A stretch of DNA of 64,000 nt from Paraglomus occultum (lineage: Eukaryota; Glomeromycota; Glomeromycetes; Paraglomerales; Paraglomeraceae). Below are positions 24,425 to 35,334 of the stretch, piece by piece. Position numbers and translations under genes: made by a program. Location of the stretch: positions 1 to 64,000 of the forward strand of contig CAJVPJ010000032.1 of assembly GCA_910592205.1 (NCBI GenBank), in the 5' to 3' direction. The notes under the pieces are model-generated. The model was not told where the DNA came from. It saw only the letters and a list, made by a program, of their open reading frames with translations, and made no database searches. Within the stretch, counting starts at the first letter, position 1. The number at the start of each line of letters is the position of its first letter.

Positions 24425-26281
24425 ATGCAACAATCAGAGTACAAACAAGCTCTTAAAGATCTTAAACAATCATTAAAAATTGATGCAAATGATACACTTG
24501 CATTAGAAGTCAGGGGTAATGTCTATTACATTCTTACCTGGTATGAGTTGGCATTGGCTGAGTTCAATCAACTATTGGATATTAAACCAAATGATACAAA
24601 CACACTGATTGCAAGGGGAGCTGTCTATTTTAATATTTGTCTGTATGCAGATGCATTAGAAGACCTTAATAGAGCATTACAAATTAAACCAACTGATACA
24701 ATAGCACGACATCTAAGGGGGCATGTTTATCTCATGCTTGAGCAATATGACTATGCATTAAATGATCTTGATGACTCACTGGGAATAGATCCAAGCAATA
24801 TGTTTATCCTAATGGAGAAGGGAATTATCAGACATGTTAATCAATATGGTAATGCATTGGAGAATTTGGATAAATTTTTAAATGTCAATCCAGATCATAT
24901 ACTTGCATTAAAAGTAAGAGGGAAGATTTATTATGGACTCAAACAATATAGTAGTGCATTAAATGATTTCAACAAGTCATTAGAAGTCCAATCAAAGAGA
25001 AATGTAGACACACTAATACTAAATATGAGAGTAGCTATCTATCTTGATCTTTGTCAATATAACAAAGCACTAGATGACATTTGCAGGTCATTTAACATCA
25101 AACTAAATGAAACTCTTCACAAACAATTATTATCTTTGTTTGGTCAATTGGAAACACAAAATCAACACTTATTATTAGATTTTACAGAACATCAAATACA
25201 ACATGCTGGTGCCATTATTTTAGCAAAAATTTTAAACTCAATTTCCTCTCTGACTTCATTGAATCTGAATTCTAATCAAATTGGAACTGCAGGAGCAACA
25301 GCTTTGGCAAAGGCTTTACAATCAAATTCCTCTCTAACTTCTTTGGATCTCTATGCTAATCAAATTGGAGCTACAGGAGCAACAGCTTTAGCAAAGGCTC
25401 TAGAATCAAATTCCTTTCTGACTTCATTGAATCTTAGAGGTAATGAAATTGGAGCTACAGGAGCAACAGCTTTGGCAAAGGCTCTAGAATCAAATTCCTC
25501 TCTGACTTCATTGAATCTTAGAGGTAATGAAATTGGAGATACAGGAGCAACAGCTTTAGCAAAGGCTCTAGAATCAAATTCCTCTCTGACTTCATTGAAT
25601 TTTAGAGGTAATGAAATTGGAGCTACAGGAGCAACAGCTTTGGCAAAGGCTTTACAATCAAATTCCTCTCTGACTTCATTGGATCTGGATTCTAATCAAA
25701 TTGGAGATACAGGAGCAACAGCTTTGGCAAAAGCTCTAGAATCAAATTCCTCTCTGACTTCTTTGGATCTTTACTGGAATGAAATTGGAACTGCAGGAGC
25801 AACAGCTTTGGCAAAGGCTCTAGAATCAAATTCTTCTCTGACTTCATTGAATCTGAATTGTAATCAAATTGGAGCTACAGGAGCAACAGCTTTGGCAAAA
25901 GCTCTAGAATCAAATTCCTCTCTGACTTCATTGACTCTCCAAAGGAATCAAATTGGAGCTACAGGAGCAACAGCTTTGGCAAAGGCTCTAGAATCAAATT
26001 CCTCTCTGACTTCATTGACTCTCCAAAAGAATCAAATTGGAACTACAGGAGCAACAGCTTTGGCAAAGGCTCTAGAATCAAATTCCTTTCTGACTTTTTT
26101 GGATCTTTACCAGAATGAAATTGGAACTGCAGGAGCAACAGCTTTGGTAAAGACTTTACTATCAAATTCCTCTCTGACTTCATTGACTCTCCAAAAGAAT
26201 CAAATTGGAGCTACAGGAGCAACAGCTTTAGCAAAGGCTCAAGAATCAAATTCCACTCAGATTCTTAAATATAAATTCTAA
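24425..26281 (+). CDS. Intact TPR plus LRR frame at the 3' end of the decayed gene
   Basis: A 618-codon open frame. The first 220 residues hold about six tetratricopeptide repeats of 34 residues, with the typical pattern ALxDLxxxLxIxPxDTxxLxxRGxVY; one unit near 24830 is shortened. After a linker come 12 leucine-rich repeats of 28 residues of the ribonuclease-inhibitor/NLRC3 type, with core LTSLxLxxNxIGxxGATALAKAL. Both are protein-interaction scaffolds with no catalytic residues. There is no signal peptide or membrane helix. The ATG at 24425 is only the first one in this frame, and the upstream decayed segment suggests the original protein was much longer. Whether this frame is expressed alone is unknown. 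Confidence 0.6.
   Translation: MQQSEYKQALKDLKQSLKIDANDTLALEVRGNVYYILTWYELALAEFNQLLDIKPNDTNTLIARGAVYFNICLYADALEDLNRALQIKPTDTIARHLRGHVYLMLEQYDYALNDLDDSLGIDPSNMFILMEKGIIRHVNQYGNALENLDKFLNVNPDHILALKVRGKIYYGLKQYSSALNDFNKSLEVQSKRNVDTLILNMRVAIYLDLCQYNKALDDICRSFNIKLNETLHKQLLSLFGQLETQNQHLLLDFTEHQIQHAGAIILAKILNSISSLTSLNLNSNQIGTAGATALAKALQSNSSLTSLDLYANQIGATGATALAKALESNSFLTSLNLRGNEIGATGATALAKALESNSSLTSLNLRGNEIGDTGATALAKALESNSSLTSLNFRGNEIGATGATALAKALQSNSSLTSLDLDSNQIGDTGATALAKALESNSSLTSLDLYWNEIGTAGATALAKALESNSSLTSLNLNCNQIGATGATALAKALESNSSLTSLTLQRNQIGATGATALAKALESNSSLTSLTLQKNQIGTTGATALAKALESNSFLTFLDLYQNEIGTAGATALVKTLLSNSSLTSLTLQKNQIGATGATALAKAQESNSTQILKYKF
25240..26256 (+). repeat. 84-bp LRR-coding tandem array
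   Basis: Twelve direct units of 84 bp, each coding one LRR. Blocks such as TCAAATTCCTCTCTGACTTC and GGAGCAACAGCTTTGGCAAA recur almost unchanged at the DNA level, including third codon positions. Variation is concentrated in the few codons just after SLxL, on the concave face. This indicates recent amplification or ongoing gene conversion. Confidence 0.9.
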
Positions 26282-29180
26282 AATTAGGGTTTGATTTTAT
26301 CAGAAGAAGATAATTATTCTCATAATTACTAAAATAGTCAAAAGTTGATGATCTTTTTGTCAATTTAGAAAACTACTAGTTAGTTTTGAGAATTTTTTAT
26401 CTAATTCTGTCATTAGGATTAAGCAATAAAAAAATGATGCCTTGTCCTATACTAAAAGAAAAAGAGGAATTTATTGATGATTGAATTATGGTTAGTTACA
26501 GTTGCACCTTAATATAGTAATAGTCACTCCTTATATAATCACATTCTAATTAACTAAGCCTATTGAGTGACTCTACAAAGGAACTCAATTTTCATATCCT
26601 GATGCTGTGACTATATCAAGCTGCAAAGACAACACTGTTGTATTTTCATCTCAATAAGATAGTGATTGTTGTTATCACTACATTCATTTTGATGATTATT
26701 CATTGGATATGAGTTGCAGTTGTTCCACATTCTTTCAGGTTATTTCTATAAATATAAATGAAGACCATGTATTATTATGAATAAGAATGGTGTATTTCCC
26801 CAAAAATGTAATAGTTCAAAAGTTTTCAATCAAATGAATATTAAATGTATGTATTGTAATTTAACTATTGAATAACATTTTCCATCATTGACTTTATCAT
26901 TGAAGTTCGACATAAGTGAAAACACAATGGTTTTAAACCTCACATATATTGTTTATTATAGTTGTAATTTTGTTTTTATTAAAAAAAGTCATGCTATGTT
27001 GATTATACGTATCATTCGTTTCAATAAGTGGTGAAAAAAGACATGTAGACAGCACGATACAGTTGAACGATAGACGTGTGTTAAAACACATTCAACTTGA
27101 ATACAGGTTTAGCCATTACTTGTAGACTTTGAATATGAATGAACGAGCGACTACTCATGTCAAGGCTGTAAACCTGAAACTAATTCTGCTCATCTTACCA
27201 TTTCAGAAAGCGCACAAATCGTTAGGCAAGACGAGACTATAATACTCTTTTAAATATTACAGTCTATGGTAAAGTACTGTTCTCAACGTCAAAAATACTG
27301 TAATATTTTTGATACTACATATGTTACGGTCGACGTCCAAATTTGTGTTGGGAGAGCAATTAAATTGCGTAGGTGTGTTTTGCCGAGAGGGAGTCTTCAC
27401 AATTTAGCTCGTGTCGCTGCCCTTACTACAACGATTGCTCACTTAAGGCTGAACTAACTGATAAGTGACAATAAATATTTATGTGCGCGCTTCGCTTTTT
27501 ACTCCCTATACGATGTATTTTCCTATACTCGTGTCTAAATAAGATACCTACGTTAGAATAACAACAACAATTAAACTATCGCAGAATCGAAGGGGAAAAT
27601 TTAATACTATTTCTAAATAACGCAGACTTCGATTTAGTGTTTCGACTAGTCGGGAAATGTCACTTTTCCTAATTAAACAACAATTGATTAAACTTATCGT
27701 TCGAGAATCTCTAGTCTTTTGTCGCAACTACGGGTCGGAACCGATCTATTGCGTTGACAGCACAGCTACGGGTAGAACTGATCTACTGCAGATAGTTTAG
27801 AGCGTCAAAACTAGTATTAGAAATAAAATTTAATGATAAATAAAAGAGTTTCGTAATAATTTAAAGGATAATGATCAGATCGATCGTTTATTATATCCAA
27901 ATACTTCAGTATCGAATATTATTTTATAACATCAATGAACATATAACGTGAGGATTTTAGACGATCGGGAAGGGCTCCTTATATACATTTTTCACCAAAA
28001 TCGCGTTACTTGTTACACCTATCACCAATTTTCCGTTACCCTAACCCTTAAACACATAGATTAAGATTGGCTCAGAGATAATGTTTAGAATATGAATTAC
28101 TTTATCACTCGACCCGGTTATGCTCTTTCCGAAGCATTATATTTTCGAGAATATTCTGCATAGACTGTTATGAATCAAATACAAAGATATTAATCACGGA
28201 ACACGTAAACGGATTGGTAAGACAAAACTCCTATAATTTGTCAGCTAGCAAAATTTTATGATAAAGCTTTCACCGGACAGAGGTTGCGTTTATAATTAAT
28301 TTCTAACTATTACGGTCATTTAAATGTAATGAAGATACACTTTACAAACAGGTGTGTTAAACTTTTGTCAAAAATACAATCAATGAACTTTAAGAGATTG
28401 ACAACTTTGTATCCATTTCAATATTGAAATTGAACGATTTCTCTACTTAATGACTTCCGACTCATCAAACTATCACAAAGTATTAAGTATTTTTTGTTCG
28501 TAATGCAAACTCGAATCATTTAATTTATCGACTATATAGAACCATAACCGAATATCACGTGAGACGGGTTATGAAGAGTAATTTACCGTAATAATTTAGT
28601 CATGTAAACATAACGTTTTCCTGAGAAATTGATGTATGTTTGCGAAAATTATTTTTTGTGGCTATATGAAACCATCCCGAACCTCGAGAACAAATTTTCA
28701 AATTTATCGGAAGAAAATCCAGACATCTAAAATTTACATATGGAAAATACGGAGCCAATTTTTACGTTGCAATTCAAAGCTGGAGAATTATGTTCTAGAA
28801 AAATGTTAACAAAAAGTTTTCTATCAAAGATTTTGTTACAGTCCATTGAGTTATTTATTTAATTCGGGAAGTTTGTCTAAAATTCGTTTCTACAACAGGT
28901 ACGTACGAATATTAAGATGGCTACTTGTATGTTGCCGCGACGTATTTTCGCTCTTGTTCGCATGCATAATTAAAAGGTACACTTTCCTCTCCATCTTGTG
29001 TCGAACAAACTGCTAGTTATGCATGAATTGAATCGTTTTGTAATTCCTATCGTTAGCATGCGAAATGACAATTGGAGCCGAACAATATTTACGGATAAGA
29101 CAGCCTTTCGAAACAACATTTGTCGATGGCACAAAACTGGCGACAATGGCGTGGGCCGGGAACGGGAAAAATCAAAATGG
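26282..29180. other. Gene-poor region
   Basis: AT-rich intergenic DNA after the TPR-LRR locus. It includes imprecise direct repeats around 27725-27785 (CTACGGGT followed by GATCTA, twice). No gene with coding character and no RNA gene was recognised. Confidence 0.4.
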
Positions 29181-29454
29181 AGTACTTATCCGCCGCTTTT
29201 ACCGTGATCTGCATAACCGGCGATAGTAATAGTAATAGTAATAGTAATAGTAAGTTCGGAATTTTTTGAGAGGACCGTCCAAAAATACATGTTTATTATT
29301 GGAGATTTGCGTTCTTTATTATCTACATGTACTTGAGAACACGTTCATTACTCAAAAATTGTATACTTACCTGAAATTTATCCCAAATAACCGTTATGTT
29401 AATCCGAAAAGGCAATATAACAAAATAACGCGGGAAAAGCGGCGGATAAATACT
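29181..29454. mobile_element. Short inverted-repeat element (274 bp)
   Basis: AGTACTTATCCGCCGC at the left is matched inverted by GCGGCGGATAAATACT at the right. The match extends into TTTTACCG versus CGGGAAAA, about 24 bp with two mismatches. TA occurs symmetrically near both ends. A (GTAATA)n microsatellite lies at 29226-29252. There is no coding capacity. It is likely a MITE of a family different from the others in the window. Confidence 0.5.
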
Positions 29455-30124
29455 CGATTATGGAAAAACTTCCTTGTTTGTTTCAACCCAATTGAAAAAT
29501 AACGTCGAAAAGCGAATGCTTCAAAATACAAATGTAATAAATGAGACTTATGATTGAGGAATGGGCATGCGATTCCTCAGGAAATTTAGTCTCTCTATTA
29601 TTACTATTACTATGCAAAGCAGATGCGAGGCTGTTTTATTTCATGATGGCAATAGAATCTCATACCGAAAATTTGCTGTTAAATAAAATAATAGACTTTC
29701 ACACTGTATACCTGGTGATTTTCATGATGAACAAGTTTCTTGCATAATCTCTTGCCTATTGTTTGCGATATATTGCTCTTGTACGAGTTAAGGCTGGCCC
29801 TTTCTTTTATTCATTTATCTTACTTTATTGATCTGATTTTATTTTATGATTGACATATGGCATTGCAAAGCATATAGTGAATAAAGCATTGAGTAAAAAC
29901 TTTTTTTAAAGTAAAAACCCTGTCCAAATAAACAGGGAAAAGATGATGAATATTTACAATTACAATATACAAGCGGTGAGACCACCTAGAATAGTCCATC
30001 TGCGAAGAAAGAAAAAAGAAACTATTGACTAATCACCATACACGTTCTAATGTTCTGATAGAATACAATCATCCAACGGATAATTAAACGTCAGCCAACA
30101 ACATCAGTATTACATCCCAAAAGA
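29455..30124. other. Intergenic region downstream of CHD1
   Basis: AT-rich DNA beyond the CHD1 stop codon. It should include the CHD1 3' untranslated region. Nothing else is recognisable. Confidence 0.4.
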
Positions 30125-33100
30125 TTATGTACGTGCTTCATCTGAACGCTCAGATCGCTCGAGTTTATCATAAAGCGTGATGAGTTTCGTGGGCGCTATT
30201 TGAGCAGGCCAGAAATAAGTGACAAATGTCCACAAGTATCTACGCCAACGAGTTTTCTCTGCGTCTGAACGTTTCTCATTAAGAATTTCTCCAATACGGG
30301 CACCTATAGTTCGAACGCACTCTTTAAGTAATCGCGCCTTTTCTTTGCCCGTATAGCGAACCGAATCCTGGATAAGAAATAGATATTGAGCCATTGGTTG
30401 TATAAACGCCGCCACAAACGTAACGACTATATACATACCTTCTTCAACTTTTGCAAATACTTTCTAACTGGTCTTAAAAGTTCTTTACACGTCTTCTCCT
30501 GTTCCTCATCCAAGTCTTCAAATTCATCGTCAGAAGATTCTACCACTTCAACAGATGCTTTGGGTTTCTTTCGAGATGATGGCGAACCTTCGTCTGGAAT
30601 ATTCGATTTTCGCTTTGATGCTTTCGTCGTAACATTGTCCGGAGGAGTGGCTGATGCTTCTTGTGAAGCTATGCGTATCTTTATCCTTCGGCTCTGAAAG
30701 ATAGAAGAAGAATACATTAGATTGACACGTTCATCGGGACATTGTCCACGCAAGTCTTGTGAGATAATACGCACTTTTTTCGGTGTATGTTCTTCTGACG
30801 GTGCTTCACGCAAGACTTTCATTAGATACTCTGCCCTTCTTACAACTTTTGCCGTCTGTTTAGCTGACGTGTTTTCTTCTTCGGTCTCTTCCTCGCTAAG
30901 TTTTTTCGCAAGACCAAGAGAGGCGTCTTCCCGTATAGCTCGCCAACTGCCAAATCCATGTTTATATATACCAGCCATTAGCATCGCATCTTCTTTCTGG
31001 CCCCAGTCACAGTGCCAATTATTGACAGGCTTTAATGGAACGTTGAAACGGAATTTCTCGAGATTTGGCACTTCTGCAAATGACATTATACGGAGGCGTT
31101 AACGACAATCGAGTTCTGGTTGATTAAAAGAAAAAACAAAACTACTTACTACTAAGCTTCTCATAGAGAACATTAAGATCGCCAACACGTTGTATTAACA
31201 ATCCGGCATTTATCTTTTCAACATTATTGTATGAGGTATGGATAGCTTTTGCTCGAGCATTAGTTCCGCCATTAACGGAATCATGATCACGGACAGCCTT
31301 TTCCGCTGCAGCGTATATCTCGTCGTATACCTGTAACACTAATTCACGTTCTTTGTCTTGCAAATCTGCGTCTCGAACTACATCGTCATATCGCTGATGA
31401 GGATTACCAAATTTCAAAATACCGCGTATTAAGGCACGGATTTCCTTTTGCGTCAATTCAGGTGAAGCTGATTTCTTTCTCCCAGAAACCTACGAGATAG
31501 AATGCACAATCATTTATAACGTTTGGAGAGAAAATAAAAACCATAATCGTCTGCGTATCGACAATTTCGAAACTGCTTTATACCTTTTGTTTCTTGACAC
31601 CCTTTCGGCTGTGCGTCTTCTCCTTGGCTGCACGTTTTAACCCGCCCTTATTTTCATATTCTTCGTTCTCTACGACCGGTTTCGCTTCAGGTATTAAGGA
31701 TTCTCCATTAGCCATCTTCTTCCTTTCCTCTTCTGGAATTATCTCCTCCCATGACATATCTGTACCACCATAGTCTGCCACTTGAAACTGCTTCAGAAAC
31801 TCTTCCCCGCCAAAACTCGAACTGACTCCATCTCCCACTGTATCATGCGTCTCGGCACGAGCGAGGATGTCATCGAGGTCCATGTCATCTAATTTCTTTT
31901 GGCCTTCGGTCTCTTTGAACATATTTTGAGCTCCGAATTTGAGGATGGCGCTCAAATCTTCTCGACTAAAATTGTCGGGCTTTGACGAGGTAGCTTTATC
32001 TTTCTTTTGTAAAAGAGATTGGCCTGAAGTGTCCATTTGCTTGATGATACAGTATTCGAGAACCATCTTGCGTTTTGCACGTTCGAGGATACTTTCTTCG
32101 ATTGTATCTTTTGTAAGAAAGCGATATACGTTTACGTGATTTTTTTGACCGATACGATGTGCCCGAGCCATTGCCTGCAAATCATTTTGCGGATTCTGTA
32201 CGCATAAACGTATTCATAAAAAAAGAAAGTTTAGCACATTTACAGCAATAAATAAATAAACATTGAAAGCTGTATACTAACCCAATCAGAATCAAATATA
32301 ATCACAGTGTCTGCCGTATTCAAATTAATTCCAAGACCTCCTGCCCTTGTTGACAACAAAAATATAAAGTCAGGAGATCCTGGAGCATTGAAATGCTCAA
32401 TAGCCTTCTTACGCGCCTCTGACCCGATTCCCCCATCAAGGCGTTGATGAGGGTAGCCACGAAGACGAAGATAGTCTGTTAAAATGTCCAACATTCGAAC
32501 CATCTGAGAAAATATGAGTACTCTATGATTAGATTCCCGCAGTCTCTTCAGTAGTTTGTCTAACAAGACCATCTTTCCACTGTTCATGATCAGACCACGC
32601 AGTTGTTCTTCACGACTAGTTGTCCAACTCTCGGCATTGGGAAACAAATAAGGGTGGTTACTGGCTTTCTTTAGTTCCACTGCAATATTAAGCAGACTCA
32701 TCTGAGACGAGCCTCTGACACCGTCATTTAGAACATTAAAGTTCTTTGTGAGAATGTGCTTGTAATAGTGCATCTGCAGTGGTGCCAACTCGACTCGAAG
32801 TATGCGCTCCGTTTTCTGGGGAAGAGATTTCTCAACGTCCTTTTTCAACCGTCGCAACATGTAAGGCTCAAGACTCTTGTGCAACTCTCTGATCTTGGCT
32901 TCCTGTTCCTCATCAGGAGCTCCGAGATCAATGTCAGATGGTAACTGGAAATCAGGCATTAAAAAGTTTACTAACGAACAAAGTTCTTTTACGGAATTTT
33001 GTAAAGGTGTTCCTGTTATCAATAGCCGGTTTACTGTATGAAACTCTGACAATACTTCATGTAGTTGTGATTCACTGTTTTTTAGTCTGTGCGCTTCATC

Positions 33101-35334
33101 GACGGCAAGGTATTGCCATTTTATCGATCCAAGCTCTTGTCGATCTTTCAGGATAAATTCGTAGGTAGTTATTAAAACGTTAAACTTTGGACGTTTCGGC
33201 GAAGATTGGAGATAAAACTCGTATTCCCGAATGACCTCGCGACTAGCCGATGAACCAATGTACACTATAACATTCAAATCTGGAGCCCACGTTTGAAATT
33301 CTTGCTGCCATGACGCTATTGTGGATAGCGGAACGACAACAAGAAACGGACCGTATTGGTTATGTGTGTGGAGGAGGTAGGAGAGAAAGGAGATTGTTTG
33401 TATGGTTTTACCAAGACCCATCTGTTTTAATGAAGAATTGAGGAGAGCATTTCGAATAAATATCGGGTAAAAGGGTCTGAGAAAGCAACAGTATCATGTA
33501 CAGAAACAAATACAAACCTCATCCGCAAGTATTCCATTTTCGTTCTTTGACCAAAGATGAGCCAGCCAATTCAAACCAGTCAATTGAAAATCTCTCAATT
33601 CTCCGCCGACGATGTACGGTGGTTGTTCTGTTATTCGTTTGAACGTGGGTCTCTTCTGAGTATGAGGTTTACTTTTGTGTGGCAGACGCTGACTATTATT
33701 CCTATCCAAAAACGCATCGATTTCAGCTTGAAAGTCCCTCTGAATTAATTCCGCGCTCTCCCACGTGCAGTCACTATACGGCAACCGCTTCCATTTACAT
33801 AGATACTCGTAATTCCTGCCCGTTGTACTCCCTCCAGGGGACGATACCCTCGTGGCTATTATCCTCTCAATAGTCTTATAGTCCTTCAATGTGTCACGAG
33901 CCATCTCCCGACGTACATTACATGTTTCAACGTCCTCCGCGTTTGTTGTCTCTTGCAACATTTTTTGTTCCATTAGGTGATTCTTGATATAATTTTCTAG
34001 CTTTTTAAAGCCTTTGAAGGTGCGGAGGTTGTTGTATGTGTCCCATGTGTCGTGAAGGTGTGACCAGCCTTTCCATTTTATAAGAAACTCCATATTCGTC
34101 TTGGGGTCATCCGACTCGACCGGGTCAGAGACTTCCTTACGGCGTATATCGTGTATACTTTCTATGGCGTCTCCCTCTTCTGATAATGTTATGGTTTGGG
34201 ATTGTTAGTAGATGACGCAAAGGTAATCCATCACGTTTAACATAAACCTTGGTAGTACAAGCCAAGCATGATTAATGATTAAATAATGATCTATGAACTA
34301 GTGTACTGAGTAACAAATCTTTCGCTTTAACTAAACATACATTCTGCATCATAATCATTCTTCATCATGACATATACAATGTAATATTTACCCTCTTGTG
34401 CCGCATCGTATGCGCCATCTATTTCGTCATCTGACTCGACCAATTCTTTTAGTTGCTTGTCTAAAAGATCTTCATTATAGCTTTTTACAGTACGCGCACG
34501 CCGAGAATACCGCTCGTGTTGGTAATAGTTTTCTATGTTATATACGCGACGACTGTTCTTCTTTGTATTTGTTCCCCAATCGTCGTCCCCAGTTACGACA
34601 GTCTTGTGCTTTTTGGGTCTTTTCTGTAATGTATTCTCCTCGGCATCTTCGTCTAACGAGGAGGAAAGGTCGTCGGAAGGATGAGAGTCAGATGCCTCAC
34701 CGTCAGGAAACCAAGTCATCTCTTTTCCTGTCGTTAGTGAATCGCGCGGAGAGTGTGTGATGAAATGGAGAGAAGGGTATTGAGCGAAAGGTTGATGAAA
34801 TGGAGAGAAGGGTATTGAGTGAAAGGTTGAGTAAAAGGAGGTAGTAATTGGGAGTAAAGGAAAGGAAAGCAAAGGTTGGAATGAAATGGGGTATGGATGT
34901 AGAGATGAATGGATGAAATGGACAAAAAAAAAGGTGTGATAAGTATGTTGTCCGAAATCATAAGTCAAAATGTTTGTCAGGACCAATACTGACTATGCTT
35001 CTTTCGCGTCCTCAGGATGGAATTGCGATCTATAGAGTTTCTCGTCGAGTTTGATTCTTCCCCATCTGATGAAGATAACTGTGTGTCGAGACAGATCAAT
35101 GGATGAAGGAAACTGTCGTTGAGTGTGTTTTCATACGATAAAATGTTTAGAAACATCAATAAACATGATGAAATCATTTTTATTAATCATTACTCTGTAA
35201 TTTATTCGATTTGGTTTACTTCGGGCAGACCTCCGTAGGCCGTATAATTCTGGGTCCAGTTCGTAAATGTCTCCTGGACCTAAACGGTAGATTTGTTGAA
35301 AATTCATAAGCGAGATATTAAAGCTGGTTAGCAT
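30125..35334 (-). CDS. CHD1: CHD1-type chromatin remodelling ATPase
   Basis: Nine exons keep phase: 35194-35334, 34994-35078, 34392-34727, 33518-34179, 32282-33421, 31584-32195, 31150-31489, 30439-31073 and 30125-30367, coding about 1,397 residues, normal for fungal Chd1. Order: acidic N-terminus with [10 protein letters not shown]; two chromodomains ([14 protein letters not shown] and [15 protein letters not shown]); SNF2 ATPase with ADE-MGLGKT (Walker A, across an intron) and VDEAHRLKN (DEAH box); helicase C-terminal half with [11 protein letters not shown] and [20 protein letters not shown]-binding region; and the C-terminal CHD1 helical domain (WRRYLWTFV). Chd1 spaces nucleosomes over transcribed genes in the nucleus. 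The second intron (34728-34993, 266 nt) is unusually long and holds a tandem repeat. The ATG could also be the one nine codons downstream, or lie in an unseen upstream exon, since CTAACCAG just before 35334 looks like a splice acceptor. Confidence 0.93.
34761..34830. repeat. 35-bp direct repeat inside a CHD1 intron
   Basis: Two nearly identical 35-bp units, beginning TGAAATGGAGAGAAGGGTAT, lie in tandem inside the 266-nt second intron of CHD1, which accounts for part of its extra length. Partial units (GAATGGATGAAATGG) continue toward 34920. Confidence 0.7.

Larger units (their letters stand above)
22236..26281 (+). pseudogene. Half-decayed TPR-LRR gene
   Basis: A possible first exon with ATG at 22236 and a GTAAGT donor (22260) leads to a continuous protein-like stretch that changes frame several times. 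Segments at 22354-22734, 22812-23267 and 23459-23911 are open but separated by stops: three between 22735 and 22812 in the otherwise coding frame, TAA at 23265 followed in the same frame by about 50 sensible codons, and four or more between 23910 and 24000. Frame shifts lie near 23420, 23900 and 24430. Most of these breaks are not bridged by credible GT-AG introns. From 24087 the product becomes TPR-like and from 24425 an intact TPR-LRR frame runs to the end. The N-terminal part is unrecognised. The simplest reading is a gene whose 5' half has decayed. Assembly errors in A/T runs could account for some of the breaks. Confidence 0.65.
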
